Source: Marchantia polymorpha subsp. ruderalis
Taxonomy: Eukaryota > Streptophyta > Marchantiopsida > Marchantiales > Marchantiaceae
DNA length: 64,000 bases
Reading direction: 5' to 3'
Assembly (NCBI GenBank): GCA_037833965.1
Contig: AP031358.1
Span: 20,716,001-20,780,000 of the forward strand
The notes under the pieces are model-generated. The model had not been told where the DNA came from and did not search any database. It was given only the letters and a program-made list of their open reading frames with translations. The translations under genes and the position numbers were made by a program. The first letter of the stretch is position 1; each line of letters starts with the position of its first letter. Below, one piece after another: positions 19,728 to 30,572 of the stretch.

Positions 19728-21082
19728 TGCGTTGCCTGCACACACAAACGTTCTCCCTTTCGCTCACTCTCTCACAATCGCCACTGCGCGTCGGCCACTC
19801 AAGCACTGACTGCTCACTCTCTCTGCGCTCGTTCAAGATCGCTACTCCCAATTCTGTCAAGGTCCGCCAAGATCCTTGTGCAACTCGTCTCCGCACTCTC
19901 TACTCTCACTGCAGGTCGCTCCGCCCTTGCGCGTAATCTTGGAACTGGAAATTGCAAAGTCAAGAATGAGAGAATGAGACTGGAGCGCAGTCTTTTCTTC
20001 TCCGATTTCAAGAACGTCCAACGTTCTTACTGGTTGCAACGTACGCAGCCGGCTATACGGCTTAACGGTTCGCCCTTTGCATGCGCGAATTCACGTCCCC
20101 GCATTGCGCGCATTCGCATGCTTAAACGTTGAATTCTCCCGCCGCCGCCACCTTCCGGACTCGAGTCCGCTGCAGGGTATACGTCGGCCCTGTTGTCTTT
20201 TCCTAACCCGCCCTTCTCCGGAGGCGTGTCGCTGCTGGTGCGTTCATTATCCGTCGGCGCCTTGCTGGAGGCGCACATCCAGCCGGAGCGAATTACGCCG
20301 GCGCGCAGTCGTACCGCCTATTTTGTCCTTTATGCCTCGTCCGTTGCTGCCAGCGCATATCCGTCAGCGCAACTCATGCCAGCGCATCCGGCCGTCAGCG
20401 CCACGTCGGAGGCGTACATCCGACCGGCGCTTTCCTTCCATGAACAGCCGCCAAGGGCGCTTCCGACTCTGAGTTGGTTTCCTCCTGTGAGCGCGTGATT
20501 CCGCCGAAGGCGCATCGCCGAGGGCGTACGGGAATCCTTTCCGGCTGTGAACCCTAGCGCGAACGGCGCATGTCCGGCTACGAGTTTTCCGACGCTCATA
20601 ACTTCTCCATTCCTGATCCATCTCCGGCGCTCTTGGACTCGTTAGAACGAGCGTCCCGAGCTCTTTCGAATGCAACTTCAACCAACTGGATCTACCGTGT
20701 ATCCCGATTGTTATGAAGGTTTTCCCTTTCCGCACTAGCGGCGCTTCGCCGAAGGCGCACTCATGGTCGGATGCCTTTAGAGGTCCGGGCCCTTCTCCTG
20801 ACGTCTTTAGCAAAACCTCCTCCTGAGGTGTCTGCGCCGGAAGCGTAGCTTCCTTATACGCTAGAGGCGCGTGAGTAGAGACACCTCAAAAAGGAGCTTT
20901 TGCCGAAGGCGCCGAAGACGTTGGCGTTGGTACATCCGACTACGTGATTCTTTGTGCCCTCGTGACGATCTCATCAATCCACTCTATTTAGCGTACCCTT
21001 CTCTAGCTACAAACACTGCTTTGGTACTAGTTTTCTAAAATTGTTTAAATTCTGCAAAAAAAACAAAAAGTGTGTTACCACA

Positions 21083-21087
21083 GATAA
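21083..21087. other. Target-site duplication, right copy (GATAA)
   Basis: GATAA follows the terminal CA of the right LTR. The host sequence resumes as CAGGGAGCAAATCC. It aligns with the uninterrupted site GACAA-GAGGGAGCAAATCC at 43770 in the next tandem unit. Confidence 0.93.
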
Positions 21088-22235
21088 CAGGGAGCAAATC
21101 CAAAAGAAACAAGATTTAATTTCTAGTGAAACTAAATAGAATATTTTTCAATACTGTTTATTGTTTTATTGAGTTTGAAATACGTTATATTTAGATTGAT
21201 GGCATTTGTAGTGCCAATTTTTCTATTCTGCCATAGGCCAAGACAAAAGGTATTGTATATAGTTTATCAACTTAGACTAAATCAATCACAATGCGATGAT
21301 TGTTGCAAAAGGTGATGCAAAAAACTTCAGACTTCCTCTTAATGTTTCTTGAAAATATATGATTTTTCAAATAGAATAAATGTTGATGCTCATTTTTGGA
21401 AAAAATTATGCACACTTACCCGGTATGCCTACTTAAACTGAACGTTACTGTACCAATTTGGAACAATGAGTAACCTGACTAGATGGAAGATCTTCAACCC
21501 ATCGATAATTGTACTCTGACTTTATACGATGAAGCTGAAATGGTAAACAAGTTGACTGCAATCATGTTGAGATTCTTGCACTTAAGTGTGCACAATCATG
21601 TTGGCTATGGAGGTGACTACAACATGCAAACATATTAAGCGTGTTCCTCCATTCACACGCGCGATAGGGCAATGTTTTTAAAAAATCAGAGTAAATCTTG
21701 ACTTTGTTGTGCTAGCGAATAACATACTTGAGTGAAGGCATCAGTCTACTGATACACTCGATGTGGTCGCGGTGACTACAGAGTTTCAATCGTCATCTTC
21801 ATTCAATCCTTCTTCCTGGAATCTTTGATATATTCAATCAAGTGGATGTACTCTGACAACTGAGTGGCACATGGGAAATCAGCTCGGAGGGCAGAGCATG
21901 TTGTGCTTTTTCCTGGCTTTGAAGATCGGTACAGGAGTCTACATTACTCTGCATATCTCGTGGGATCAGGACAAACCGATAAACTTTATGGGGGTTCACT
22001 AGACATAATGTCAAATAACTTTGTACAGAATATAAGAATATTCGAGGTTCTCAAGTGCTGGAATGATTGTTCTCTTACCTCAGCTGTCAAGCATGCGAGC
22101 GCATGCACATTTCTAATACCGGAGTCTGCAAATATTCACCACCTTGCCAGGCACGCCGGATCCAAGGAATCTCCGAGAATCACGGAGCAAATTGTCTCTA
22201 AATATGTTCTAAGGAAGACTTTCCAGTAACTGATA
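21088..22235. repeat. Block alpha' (unit 1), noncoding
   Basis: Starts CAGGGAGCAAATCC just after the retrotransposon and resembles 1-950. A 121-codon plus-strand ORF (21864-22229) lies here, but it is not conserved in the other alpha blocks and is not supported. Confidence 0.65.
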
Positions 22236-22860
22236 TGAGCGTTAGCACATGTAATAACTTACGGACTTATTCTACTGCAGCTTTGAGATCAATACTCTTT
22301 GAATAAACTCCCTTGCGCATAGAATTTACAACAGACTAGTCTCTTTCACATCCTGACAACTGTTCCAAAAAAAAAAACAGAGTAATTGTTATGATTGTTT
22401 CACAAATTGTTTCGACCACCCAGTTCAGAGTAAATTAAACAATGATGACAAATTGAACGTGACAAATCTAGCTAACTGCAGTCACATATCTAAGAAGTCA
22501 TTCGTATTCTTATATCTTTTCTCACAAACTCTACAACTCTCTCAAAACTGCAGGGTCTCTCCAATGACAGGCCAAAAATCTGACACAGCATGTCTGTGCC
22601 GCTGGTTTCGTCTCTTCCAGAGCCTGCCGCTAGAATGCACGACGAGTGTTGCGAATGCCATGTGAGGAAAGTCCACATCTTGAACAATGCTTGTGGTCGG
22701 ATCGTGCAGATATCCGAGATTTAGTTGGAAGATGTATAATCTCGAGTGATGTACCGAATCCAGGATCGATATCCATCTCCGTCCTCGTCATCCCATTGAC
22801 CATGAGCTCTTGTCTCTCTGCTCGATACAGTATTTACAGCTGATGATCATCATCCTTACA
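22236..22860. repeat. Block gamma (unit 1), noncoding
   Basis: Diverged copy of 28291-28860, which is the 3' side of the intact ROCO gene (shared CTTTGAGATCAAT and TCTAAGAAGTCATTCG). It suggests this was once the 3' flank of the dead ROCO copy. Confidence 0.6.
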
Positions 22861-22880
22861 CAAGGATAGCTTGGTCCACT

Positions 22881-23150
22881 TCATGACCGTGCTTCTGATA
22901 CATCATTAATATTCTGCGTGATGATACTGTACACAATATCGGAGTCGAGTTGAACGAGAATCGCGCTCACTTTGATATTCAGCAGACGATGTTCTCCATT
23001 CTTTGATATAATATTCTCGACCTTAAAGTCAAATTGCTGGAAGAGTCTTTGTAACTGAACGTCCACACGCAGTCCAACTGCAAAAGCATGCGTGCTACGA
23101 AATACCGCATTTATACACGTCACAGTTCTGAGCGTGCTGGCGCTTACCAT
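22881..23150 (-). CDS. Unrecognised 89-codon ORF, likely gene remnant
   Basis: ATG-started ORF, identical in protein to 45567-45836. The middle reads like real protein (VDVQLQRLFQQFDFKVENI, ILVQLDSDIVYSI), but I recognise no family. It lies where the body of the dead ROCO copy would be expected but does not match the ROCO exons by eye. Identity between recent duplicates is weak evidence. It may be one exon of a decayed gene. Confidence 0.25.
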   Translation of the reverse strand: MVSASTLRTVTCINAVFRSTHAFAVGLRVDVQLQRLFQQFDFKVENIISKNGEHRLLNIKVSAILVQLDSDIVYSIITQNINDVSEARS

Positions 23151-23242
23151 TGTGTTGAGATCAGGGCCAGCACAAGCATGTTATCAGCGTCTTTCACAGA
23201 TATACCTCAGCGAGTCAACCATGACCTGATACATGGCTTACT

Positions 23243-23750
23243 AGAACTGAAATGCTGGGATGTGGATGATTCTTTCTGCATGTTCAACAGGTTCAAGGAG
23301 GGCAGCAATGCGGACTCCTCAAATACCTTCTAGTAGAAAGATAAAGATGGGAAGCATCGAGACAAGGTAAGAGACATTCGGAACAAAATATTGGATAACA
23401 CATCAACAGTTTTTCTAATGGCCCTATATTTCTGGATGCAAGCTTTATTATCATCACGGCTCGAGTCAATAGTAGATGACCTGAATCAAGAACTGCTGAT
23501 CCAGTCTCTGAGATTCTGAAGTTTATGTACACCATTCTCTTCGTCCAGATAGAAAGAATTTCTCTAGTCTAAGCGAAACAGGATATGTTTCAGCACAATA
23601 CAGAAGAATTTCTGTCTGTTTCGAGAGTCTTGATTTCTTAAGTTTCCGCTTCGTCTCGCATATGATGCATGAAGCCTTCATTGATCCATTCTTTACGCTC
23701 CACTTCGCCCCTAAAATTCGGAGCGAGTAGGAATTTCACTGGTATGGAGC
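23243..23750. repeat. Block zeta, left copy (unit 1)
   Basis: About 0.5 kb, repeated with divergence at 25817-26280 (shared CTGAAATGCTGGGATG, GTCAATAGTAGATGACCTG and CACTTCGCCCCT). It is noncoding as far as I can see. 23751-24690 between has no feature I can support. Confidence 0.65.
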
Positions 23751-24697
23751 ACGGGCGGGTCCCTTCAAACGAGCACTATTCGGGCGGACGAACTGTTGAG
23801 TAAGTCGATAGAGTTGAGCGAGAGGTGTTGGGTGTTGGGTATGGAGACGGAGCATCAGAGAGATCTTGTCTTTCCCGCGTCCTCTCTCTAGTCTTCAATT
23901 CGAACCCTCGCTCTTCTTGCTTTCGGCTTTCTTCGCTTAGTTTCAGGAGCCAAATGCGCGGAGAAGTGAAGATGTCAACGCTGCAGCATGCTGAGCAACG
24001 ATGAGCGATTTTGGATCGCCGTCAATATTATCTTTGCTGTGAATTGTGGTGGCGAATTGCTCCGGCCCATCACTGTAAGTCAATCCTAAAGTTTAGTAAC
24101 GCGATGTCAAGTAATTTCTTACTGAGAATGCTGTCATACCAATCTCCGAGCACTCAATTGAAAATTCTGGTAGACATAGAAGTGACTGTTACTGTGAAAG
24201 TGTTCCTGCTTCAGGATCCTTTATTTACATTTCGCGATCGGAAGCTTTACAATTGAGGTGATGTTGAAACAAGGCTCTGATTTGCGAAATACAAAATTAC
24301 CTGTATTTGAAAAACCCAAAAATACTTCAGTTAGGCTTTGATTCACCGATCATCACTAAGGATATAAAGTATCAATGTCTTATGCTGGTGAATGATTATT
24401 AGTTTTGTGAGCATGCAATCAATTCGACATCGCTGGATAGACCATATCGTATGGCCTGTGAGGGTGAGCTTTGACATGTACCTTCTTACGCGACAGGAAT
24501 TAGCTTTCAAGACTGAAGGAAAATGTTGGTGCGTTGGGGCTTCATACCAATCAGAGCATAGTTCATTCATTTGGCTTTGTAACTCTCGAATACATGTTCA
24601 TTTTATGAACCCCCAGATTTACAATTGATGGTCTCGAGCAAGCGGTTGAGCGTAGAGGGTGTGATATCAGGGCTTTGTTTATATCTCAGCGTAAATC

Positions 24698-25105
24698 TCA
24701 ATTCACGAACTGATAGAAGGAGAACATACAAGTAGAGACACCAGTCGCGACGCGATTAAAATCAGGCATACCGAAAACTAGAGAGGCCTGCATTCGACAA
24801 TTGCAAGAAGAGAAGTTTTCTGTCTCGCATTTAGGAAGCGTACTGTCTGAGCTGTGTTGATGGCTAGTCATCACAGCAAGAAGACTACACAGAAAGCCAC
24901 CAGATTGGTAGGCAGGGTCAATCAGTATCCCAGAATCAGAAAACATTTTGAAAATCCTACGTACGGATCCATCTTGCATTCCTTCGATAATCCTTATTTG
25001 CCTTGGAATTATTAACCCTGCTGACGATACTGCTGCGACATATTTCAAGCCTTGTGAACTTAAACCACATAAAAACGTAAAATCAACCCAACCCAGCCAA
25101 AACAT
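24698..25105 (-). pseudogene. Unrecognised gene remnant, unit 1 (deleted version)
   Basis: Minus-strand frame with a hydrophobic stretch (KYVAAVSSAGLIIP) followed by a soluble-looking part. Unit 2 keeps about 410 bp more upstream sequence (47740-48150) that is missing here, joined near 25057. I do not recognise the protein. Confidence 0.35.
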
Positions 25106-25562
25106 CCTGCCAGTCTGAAAATGCTTTGAATAGAAAGCAGCAGAAAGGACGCTTTTACGTGAAAGTGGGTAATTCTCTATACGATGTTCTTCTGCGCGTT
25201 GAATCCCACCGAGTAAGATTATTACATCTCAGATTGCAGCAACGAGGAGCAGGCCAGCGCTCTTCAAAATGATAATTTGAGATTCACAGTAAATGATAAG
25301 AACGAGAGGGGTCGCCAGTCGCAACCAAGATTTGAAGATGATTTTACCCCAGTGGATGGGCTTTGAATCAACACGAGTGAACAATTATGACAAATCTGAG
25401 TAGTCAATCAGTCACATCGACTACTCAGATTCCAGATGCCTTCTTTTTCAGGCTCTCTGTAATCAACACTACCTTTCTAAGAGTGATGCGTTGCATGAAT
25501 AGATCAGAAAGAAACTACCATTTCCACCAGAAGCAACGTTGACTCGTTTGAAATTATGGAAC

Positions 25563-25800
25563 TCCATGCCTTTCACTGATGGTCTAGTTTAAAGAGGTGT
25601 TTAGGGTCAGTGTCAGGCGAATTACTCCGCGGATATGGCAAGAAAAGAAGGCGAAAGTTCGAATAGAAGACTGGAGAGAGAAGAGGCAAGACAGCCAGTA
25701 GCTCTCGCTCACGGCAGTCAACTATAGCTACTGACTTAGCAGGCTGTACAGCCGGTGTTCGCATGAATGGCCCCGGCCGTAAGCCCGGCGGGGGTGGCTT
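25563..25800. other. Segment present in unit 1 only, ending in inverted GC-rich arm
   Basis: About 213 bp here have no counterpart in unit 2. Its right end (25777-25800) is the exact reverse complement of 48640-48663 in unit 2. It marks an inversion or template-switch event at a palindrome. Confidence 0.65.
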
Positions 25801-25816
25801 TAGTGAAAATTCTTAC

Positions 25817-26280
25817 TGAAACTGAAATGCTGGGATGCCGATGATTCTTTATGCATGTTCGAGGAGGCAGCGTGCTCAGACTCCTCGAATACCTTCAAGT
25901 AAAAAGATGGAGATGGGAAGAATCGAGACAGGGACGAGACATTCGGAACAAATATAGGATATCACATCAACATTTTTACCAGTGGTCTTTCATTTCTGGA
26001 TTAGCAGATGCGAGCTTTATTATCATCAGTCTGGAGTCAATAGTAGATGACCTGGATCAAAAACTGCTCATCCAGTCTCAAGGATTTCCGTGAAACAATT
26101 TTCTTCGTCCAGATATAAAGAATTTCTCTCATCTAAGCGAAACAAAAGCGGAATTTATGTCACTTTTGAGAGTCTTGATTTCTCAAGTTCTCACTTCGTG
26201 CAGCTGAAGGCTCCATATTTTGATAATTTACGCTGCACTTCGCCCCTGCATTTCGTGGCGAGTATGGCTTTTACCAGTGT
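25817..26280. repeat. Block zeta, right copy (unit 1)
   Basis: Diverged copy of 23243-23750, just left of the dead ROCO fragment. Noncoding. Confidence 0.65.
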
Positions 26281-26314
26281 GTGTTAACATTCATCTTAGA
26301 ATAGGAACTACAGG

Positions 26315-26781
26315 TGTTACTCTAGAGGTAATCGGAATTCTCCCCGGCTGTAAACTCAACTTCTACACTTCCCTATCTGAACTCCAACTTCATGTACATC
26401 CTTCAACTATTATCTCTCGTAGAACGGTGCTAGACCTGAAACCGCTCAAAACTACCTCCCACTCGCGTGCCTTCAACGACGATAAATTCACCGCCACACA
26501 TTTTTCACACTTCCAGAACTTGCAGCTGCCGATTGCGTCCAGCACTCGAAGGTGCACTTGGAATCGGCACTCTATGATGGTCGAGAACACGCTCGGAAAT
26601 CACTTCCGAAATTCTGGTCCGCTTAATGTGGGAAGCTACCGGAGAGTCTCGACTTTGTCTTCCAGACGCCATGTAAGGTCCTGGACAGCGGAGGGATGCT
26701 CCGGTTCCTTGTCTCGGAGTCAATTCTACGTGTCGCGAGCTCAGCTGCGTCACTGACGATGGACGCATCTCAACCTTCCAT
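26315..26781 (-). pseudogene. 5' fragment of a dead ROCO gene, copy 1
   Basis: On the minus strand the sequence aligns with the start and first roughly 165-190 codons of the intact ROCO exon 1 (34065 leftward). Shared segments include VRLRVLEAIGNC (here VHLRVLDAIGSC) and RLTAREWEIVFRGF (here SLKAREWEVVLSGF). The ATG at 26781 is followed by TGA at codon 4, and the frame is shifted further on. The homology stops near 26315 and no Roc or COR sequence follows. It is a truncated, untranslatable relic. Its 5' flank (26782-27470) is also homologous to the flank of the intact gene. Confidence 0.8.
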
Positions 26782-27470
26782 TCTCTCCTCCACTCTCACA
26801 GAGGAAGAAACGTTCGCTGCTTGGCATGCGCGGTGGCATACAAGAGTCCATGTCCTCGATCCGCAAGCTCGCCTCTCCCGGAGATAACTTAACTTCCCGT
26901 CGCATTGTGATAGCATGTGCGTGCTGGGCGCACATGCACTCTGCATGGGGCGCTACACATAATCAGATTGGGACACGTCTATCTATCATCAGGGTGTGAT
27001 GATAGATAATCAGATAAAGAGAAATAACTTTGAACGCAAAACGATTGTGCAAAGTAGAAACAGTGAAGTGCAAGCGATCTGGATCAAAAGTAGCGGTGAG
27101 AATCAGGATTCTTGTTTGAAGAAAATTCGTAGAGGATGTATAAAGAGAAGCTCACGGAAGCGAATATTTATTGTGAGCTCAGAAGGAAAGAGGTGTTTGA
27201 TGTGCAGCTTATTCTGATATCAAAAAGAATAATTTGTAGCAAAGATGATGTGATGTGGAAGTACATTGGCATAGAATGCATCGCATCGCAGAGTACTCTG
27301 CGATTGTGTAAAACTGCATGTACAATTGGACCGGGAAAAGGAGAACCTTGCTGCATGAAGACCTACGGGAAGACAGACCCTACGATATGTAGCGCCTAGA
27401 AAACATATATCATCCCCTTCCCTTCCTGCGATCGTCAGGCGAGGATCAGACACACAATCGATCGGGATAT
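26782..27470. repeat. Block delta (unit 1): 5' flank of the dead ROCO copy
   Basis: Homologous to 34066-34740, the upstream region of the intact gene (shared GTACAATTGGA and CACGGGAAGA-type segments). It may contain a decayed promoter. No clear TATA box was found. Confidence 0.6.
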
Positions 27471-27483
27471 TTTTTTCTACATA

Positions 27484-27690
27484 CTAGATTTCAACGCGCT
27501 CTAGTACGTAGCCAGGCACGAGATTCTTCAGCTCAAGGACTGGAGCACTTACTGGTACACCAGGCTCAATGAGATTCCGGAAAAGCAGTCCGCATCGTTC
27601 TTTCGTGGCCATCTCAGTGGGAGTGGAGCCCACTTCAAAAGTCAGCTTATCAAAAGCAAACCGTCCGAGCTTTCGTTTGTGAACCGGCAT
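27484..27690 (-). CDS. Unrecognised 68-codon ORF
   Basis: ATG-started minus-strand ORF, protein-identical to 50353-50559 with one silent base change seen. The sequence (FAFDKLTFEVGS, GLLFRNLIEPGV, VLELKNLVPGY) has a natural look and could be a terminal exon. No family is recognised. 27691-28290 holds nothing else I can support. Confidence 0.3.
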   Translation of the reverse strand: MPVHKRKLGRFAFDKLTFEVGSTPTEMATKERCGLLFRNLIEPGVPVSAPVLELKNLVPGYVLERVEI

Positions 27691-28290
27691 GTGTGCTCAG
27701 ATCCCCTGAGCTTCGTTCAGCTGTCAAAGTAATAACTGGAAAATTCTCTAGACGCCAAGTCTGTTAGACAGAGAGCATAATATCTAACTGAGATGAAGCA
27801 GAGTCCACAAAAGCGCGTCACTCATGGATCTTCTTTGCTATTTCCTAAAGATTGATGAAATTCAGAGATATCTTCACCGGCTGAAAGTTGATCTCTAACC
27901 ATCAGATCTAAATTTATTATGAATTTTCTCTAATATAATAGAACATGTATACATCGTGAAAATGAAAACGTTAGTGTTAACATGCCTCCATTGTGTACCA
28001 TTTGATGTTGACCTCCAAGTTTTTTCATTCAATTTCTCGGTGTTAGACCTGGAAAACTTACTCAATATATTTTTTATAAGAATCCCTCAGTATGAAATTT
28101 ATTGATTGGGGATTTACCATTAACCAGTTCAAATCTCACCACATCATCAATCTTGCCACTAAAAACAGGCCTGCTGCCGTTTAAGCAGATCTGCACCACT
28201 TAACAAGGCACGCCCATTGCATGAATTTCCATTATCAGCGAGCAAAATGTCCCAAAAAGCGTTTTGTGGAAGACTATCCCATACCTGATC

Positions 28291-28860
28291 TCAGTGTTAG
28301 CACATCTAAGAACTCATAGATTTCTTCTACCACAGCCTTGAGATCAATCCCTCTTAATGAACTGCCTTGCTCAGAGAATTTGCAGAAGACAACCAAGCTG
28401 CCATTAAATTACTCTTGACAACAGTTGGTAAAAAAGAAAATAATATGTTTTGATTGTCTCATGAATTATTTGGACCATCCAGTTCAGAGTAAGGTTCATC
28501 GTAGATTACAGATGGAGCGCAAAAAGCTACCTAGCTGCAGTCACGTATCTAAGAAGTCATTCGGATTCTTACAACTTGACCCTCTTTTTCACAGACTCCG
28601 CAACATCCTCAGCGTAAATCTACGTTGTCTCTCTAATCACATGCTAGTCATTTGACTCAAGAGGTTTGCACAACCGTATTTGTCTCTTCAAGAGCCTGCC
28701 GCTCGAAGAGTGCACATCGAGTGTTACAAAGGCCAGATGAGGAAAGCAGACTCCAGCACATCTTAAACACTGCATGCGGTCTGAACATGCAGTGTTCACT
28801 AGTGTTTAAACAAGGCTACCAACTGTACAAAAATAACATAATCTGATCTTTATTCCTGTC
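28291..28860. repeat. Block gamma' (unit 1), 3' side of ROCO copy 1
   Basis: Diverged copy of 22236-22860. Noncoding. 28861-29198 between it and the ROCO stop holds nothing else I can support; it probably contains the 3' UTR. Confidence 0.55.
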
Positions 28861-29198
28861 AATTCTACAGTTGTTGTACCCTTATCATTCAGAACAATCA
28901 TTCAAGGATTTGTATCAAAATTCAAAGCTGACAAACCAACGTTTAATTGAAGGGATTTCAACAGGGTGAGACTTGCAACAAGCCGCACTGAGAACTTTGT
29001 CCTCAACATGTAATTTTGATAGGTAGCCAAAACTTATCTTCTTTAGAAACATAACTGCGCCATTAACATGATTGCAAAGATTATGAAAGACTTTTACAAG
29101 TGAAAACTTTAAGGAAGATGTTGCAGAGGTTCAAATTGCATGAGGGTCTAAACATATGCTTGTAAATTGCATAGTGACATTCTAATCCCTTCAAATTC

Positions 29199-30572
29199 CT
29201 AATATGTCAAAATGCCAGAACTAAGACCTTTATGCATGCACTCATCGCACACCCATGCATGCCCAAAACTCACGTATTTCACCTGATACAACTTGAATTT
29301 TGCCGAATAGCGATCTCGAAGCTGAGGCGCAAGAGTTTGCTGAATCCTCAGCCATGCTTCTTTTAGCTCCATGCTTTCCCCACCTTTTAGAACTGCCCTA
29401 CGATCACGATCGCTAATGCTGTCTAGTTTAACAATATCTAATTCTAAATCTTTCCAGTCCGGAATCATTGAGCTCAAATTGAGGGTCCTTTCCAGTCCTG
29501 CTTTCACAGCGTAATACACTAGTTTGCATGAGATTTCAATAGTTTTTCGAAGCCACGTGAGATTCTCCTTATCCAAGTGTATGTTCAAACCTTCTTGACC
29601 TTTGACTTTGTGAACCCTAGTCGGCGACTCACACATCAAGTGTAAGCGAATGGTTGTCCCGGCATGCAGAAATGCACTTATCATATAGAGAAGACCAACT
29701 GCATTTGTCACGTAAGGTCTCTTGGGAGTTCTCGCCTCCTGAAGCGATTCAGGATACTGAATCTTCCTGTCCACTTTAGACATGAAGTCGCTCAACCTTG
29801 ACTGGAATTCTTGATAAAAAGTGAGTATCTGTCCCATCTTCATATCCACTCTCTTGAGCACACTCTCCACTGATCTCAATCTCTCATCCAGGTTAACAAA
29901 GTTGGACATATCAAGTCGGTCTGAATTACTCGCATTGCCAATCCTGTTCTCACTTTCAGTGTAAGTTTGATCCAAATCATTGCTCACGCTTATGAAGGCT
30001 TGCCGAAATGATTCCGATTGTTGAACGCACTTCTGTCGGATCTCATTCACAACCGCTTCCACGTCGCTCTCCCGCAGCAAATCCCTAGCTCTTTCTGATA
30101 TTGTCGGTGTGCGCCTGTCAATTGGAGGCCAAGAGTGCTCATAGTTCAACAAATCTTGCTCCACCAAGTGCAACCTATCCGGAGGAATATCCTCAAGTTT
30201 CTCATTGATGCGACGAATGAAGTTTGATTTGAGCTCCTCGATCAGAATGGTTCCTCTGAGATCAATCGGAACCAGCATCTCCACGCAACGTGTTTGTATC
30301 ACACCCAGCACTAACGCCACCCCCGGACAGCCTTTGTTTGATGCACAGAATGATATCAACTCCTCAACAATATACTTCCCAACGTATTGCACAGCCTCCG
30401 ACCTTGATTTATGCTTCGAGCGTAACACCAGAACATCCACGTACTTGTGAGACAATCCTTGCTCGACGTAGATCTCATACCCATCTAGGGAAAGTTGTAG
30501 ATAAATTCGAGAGCAATTCACATTCTCCTTGAGAACATGCTTCTTGGATATCAACTTGCGTCTAATGAACAT
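29199..30572 (-). CDS. ROCO copy 1, exon 3: C-terminal COR, coiled coil and Cys-pair tail
   Basis: The acceptor TTGTAG|ATG opens the exon, residues 988-1444. The first 130 residues complete the COR region (FIRRKLISK; YLQLSLDGYEIYVEQG). A charged linker is followed by a heptad-like stretch at about 1215-1260 (LDERLRSVESVL, MGQILTFYQEF) that could mediate dimer contacts. The last 180 residues form a domain I do not recognise, with conserved-looking LHLMCESP and a final VCDECMHKG containing two Cys that could bind metal. There is no kinase or WD40 domain. About eight residues differ from copy 2. Confidence 0.85.
   Translation of the reverse strand: MFIRRKLISKKHVLKENVNCSRIYLQLSLDGYEIYVEQGLSHKYVDVLVLRSKHKSRSEAVQYVGKYIVEELISFCASNKGCPGVALVLGVIQTRCVEMLVPIDLRGTILIEELKSNFIRRINEKLEDIPPDRLHLVEQDLLNYEHSWPPIDRRTPTISERARDLLRESDVEAVVNEIRQKCVQQSESFRQAFISVSNDLDQTYTESENRIGNASNSDRLDMSNFVNLDERLRSVESVLKRVDMKMGQILTFYQEFQSRLSDFMSKVDRKIQYPESLQEARTPKRPYVTNAVGLLYMISAFLHAGTTIRLHLMCESPTRVHKVKGQEGLNIHLDKENLTWLRKTIEISCKLVYYAVKAGLERTLNLSSMIPDWKDLELDIVKLDSISDRDRRAVLKGGESMELKEAWLRIQQTLAPQLRDRYSAKFKLYQVKYVSFGHAWVCDECMHKGLSSGILTY

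Larger units (their letters stand above)
5555..21082 (-). mobile_element. Complete young Ty3/gypsy LTR retrotransposon with giant ORF-bearing LTRs
   Basis: The element is 15,528 bp long and reads on the minus strand. Seen directly: two 4,869-bp direct repeats with TG...CA ends, a 5-bp target duplication GATAA on both sides, a primer-binding site, a polypurine tract, and open gag-protease and pol frames. The domain order PR-RT-RNase H-INT defines Ty3/gypsy. There is no chromodomain after integrase, the RT box is FIDD followed by FCVFG, and the primer is tRNA-Asp. Together these fit the non-chromovirus Athila/Tat-like side of the family, though that placement is an inference. All main frames are open and the LTRs are nearly identical, so the copy may be competent. 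It differs from ordinary elements in the length of its LTRs and in carrying an 851-codon ORF inside each LTR. The internal region is only about 5.8 kb. Its base composition is visibly richer in GC than the AT-rich host DNA around it. Confidence 0.96.
16214..21082 (-). repeat. 5' LTR of the retrotransposon (4,869 bp)
   Basis: This is the upstream LTR in element orientation. On the minus strand it begins TGTGGTAACAC at 21082 and ends GGTTATTACA at 16214. It matches 5555-10423 at a constant offset of 10,659 bp. I saw two differences, C at 20219 against T at 9560 and A at 20734 against G at 10075. It holds an accessory ORF (19727-17172), about 1.36 kb of GC-rich sequence upstream of that ORF and about 0.96 kb downstream. 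An (AC)n tract lies near 16449-16466. Plant LTRs are usually a few hundred to about 2,000 bp, so this one is unusually long. Confidence 0.96.

Noticed and set aside
16214-21082. Right LTR as a separate solo LTR
   Set aside because: The outer target duplications match across the whole element and the internal region is complete.
21864-22229. 121-codon ORF in alpha' (also 44550-44915)
   Set aside because: The start region is not conserved in the other alpha blocks and no domain is visible.
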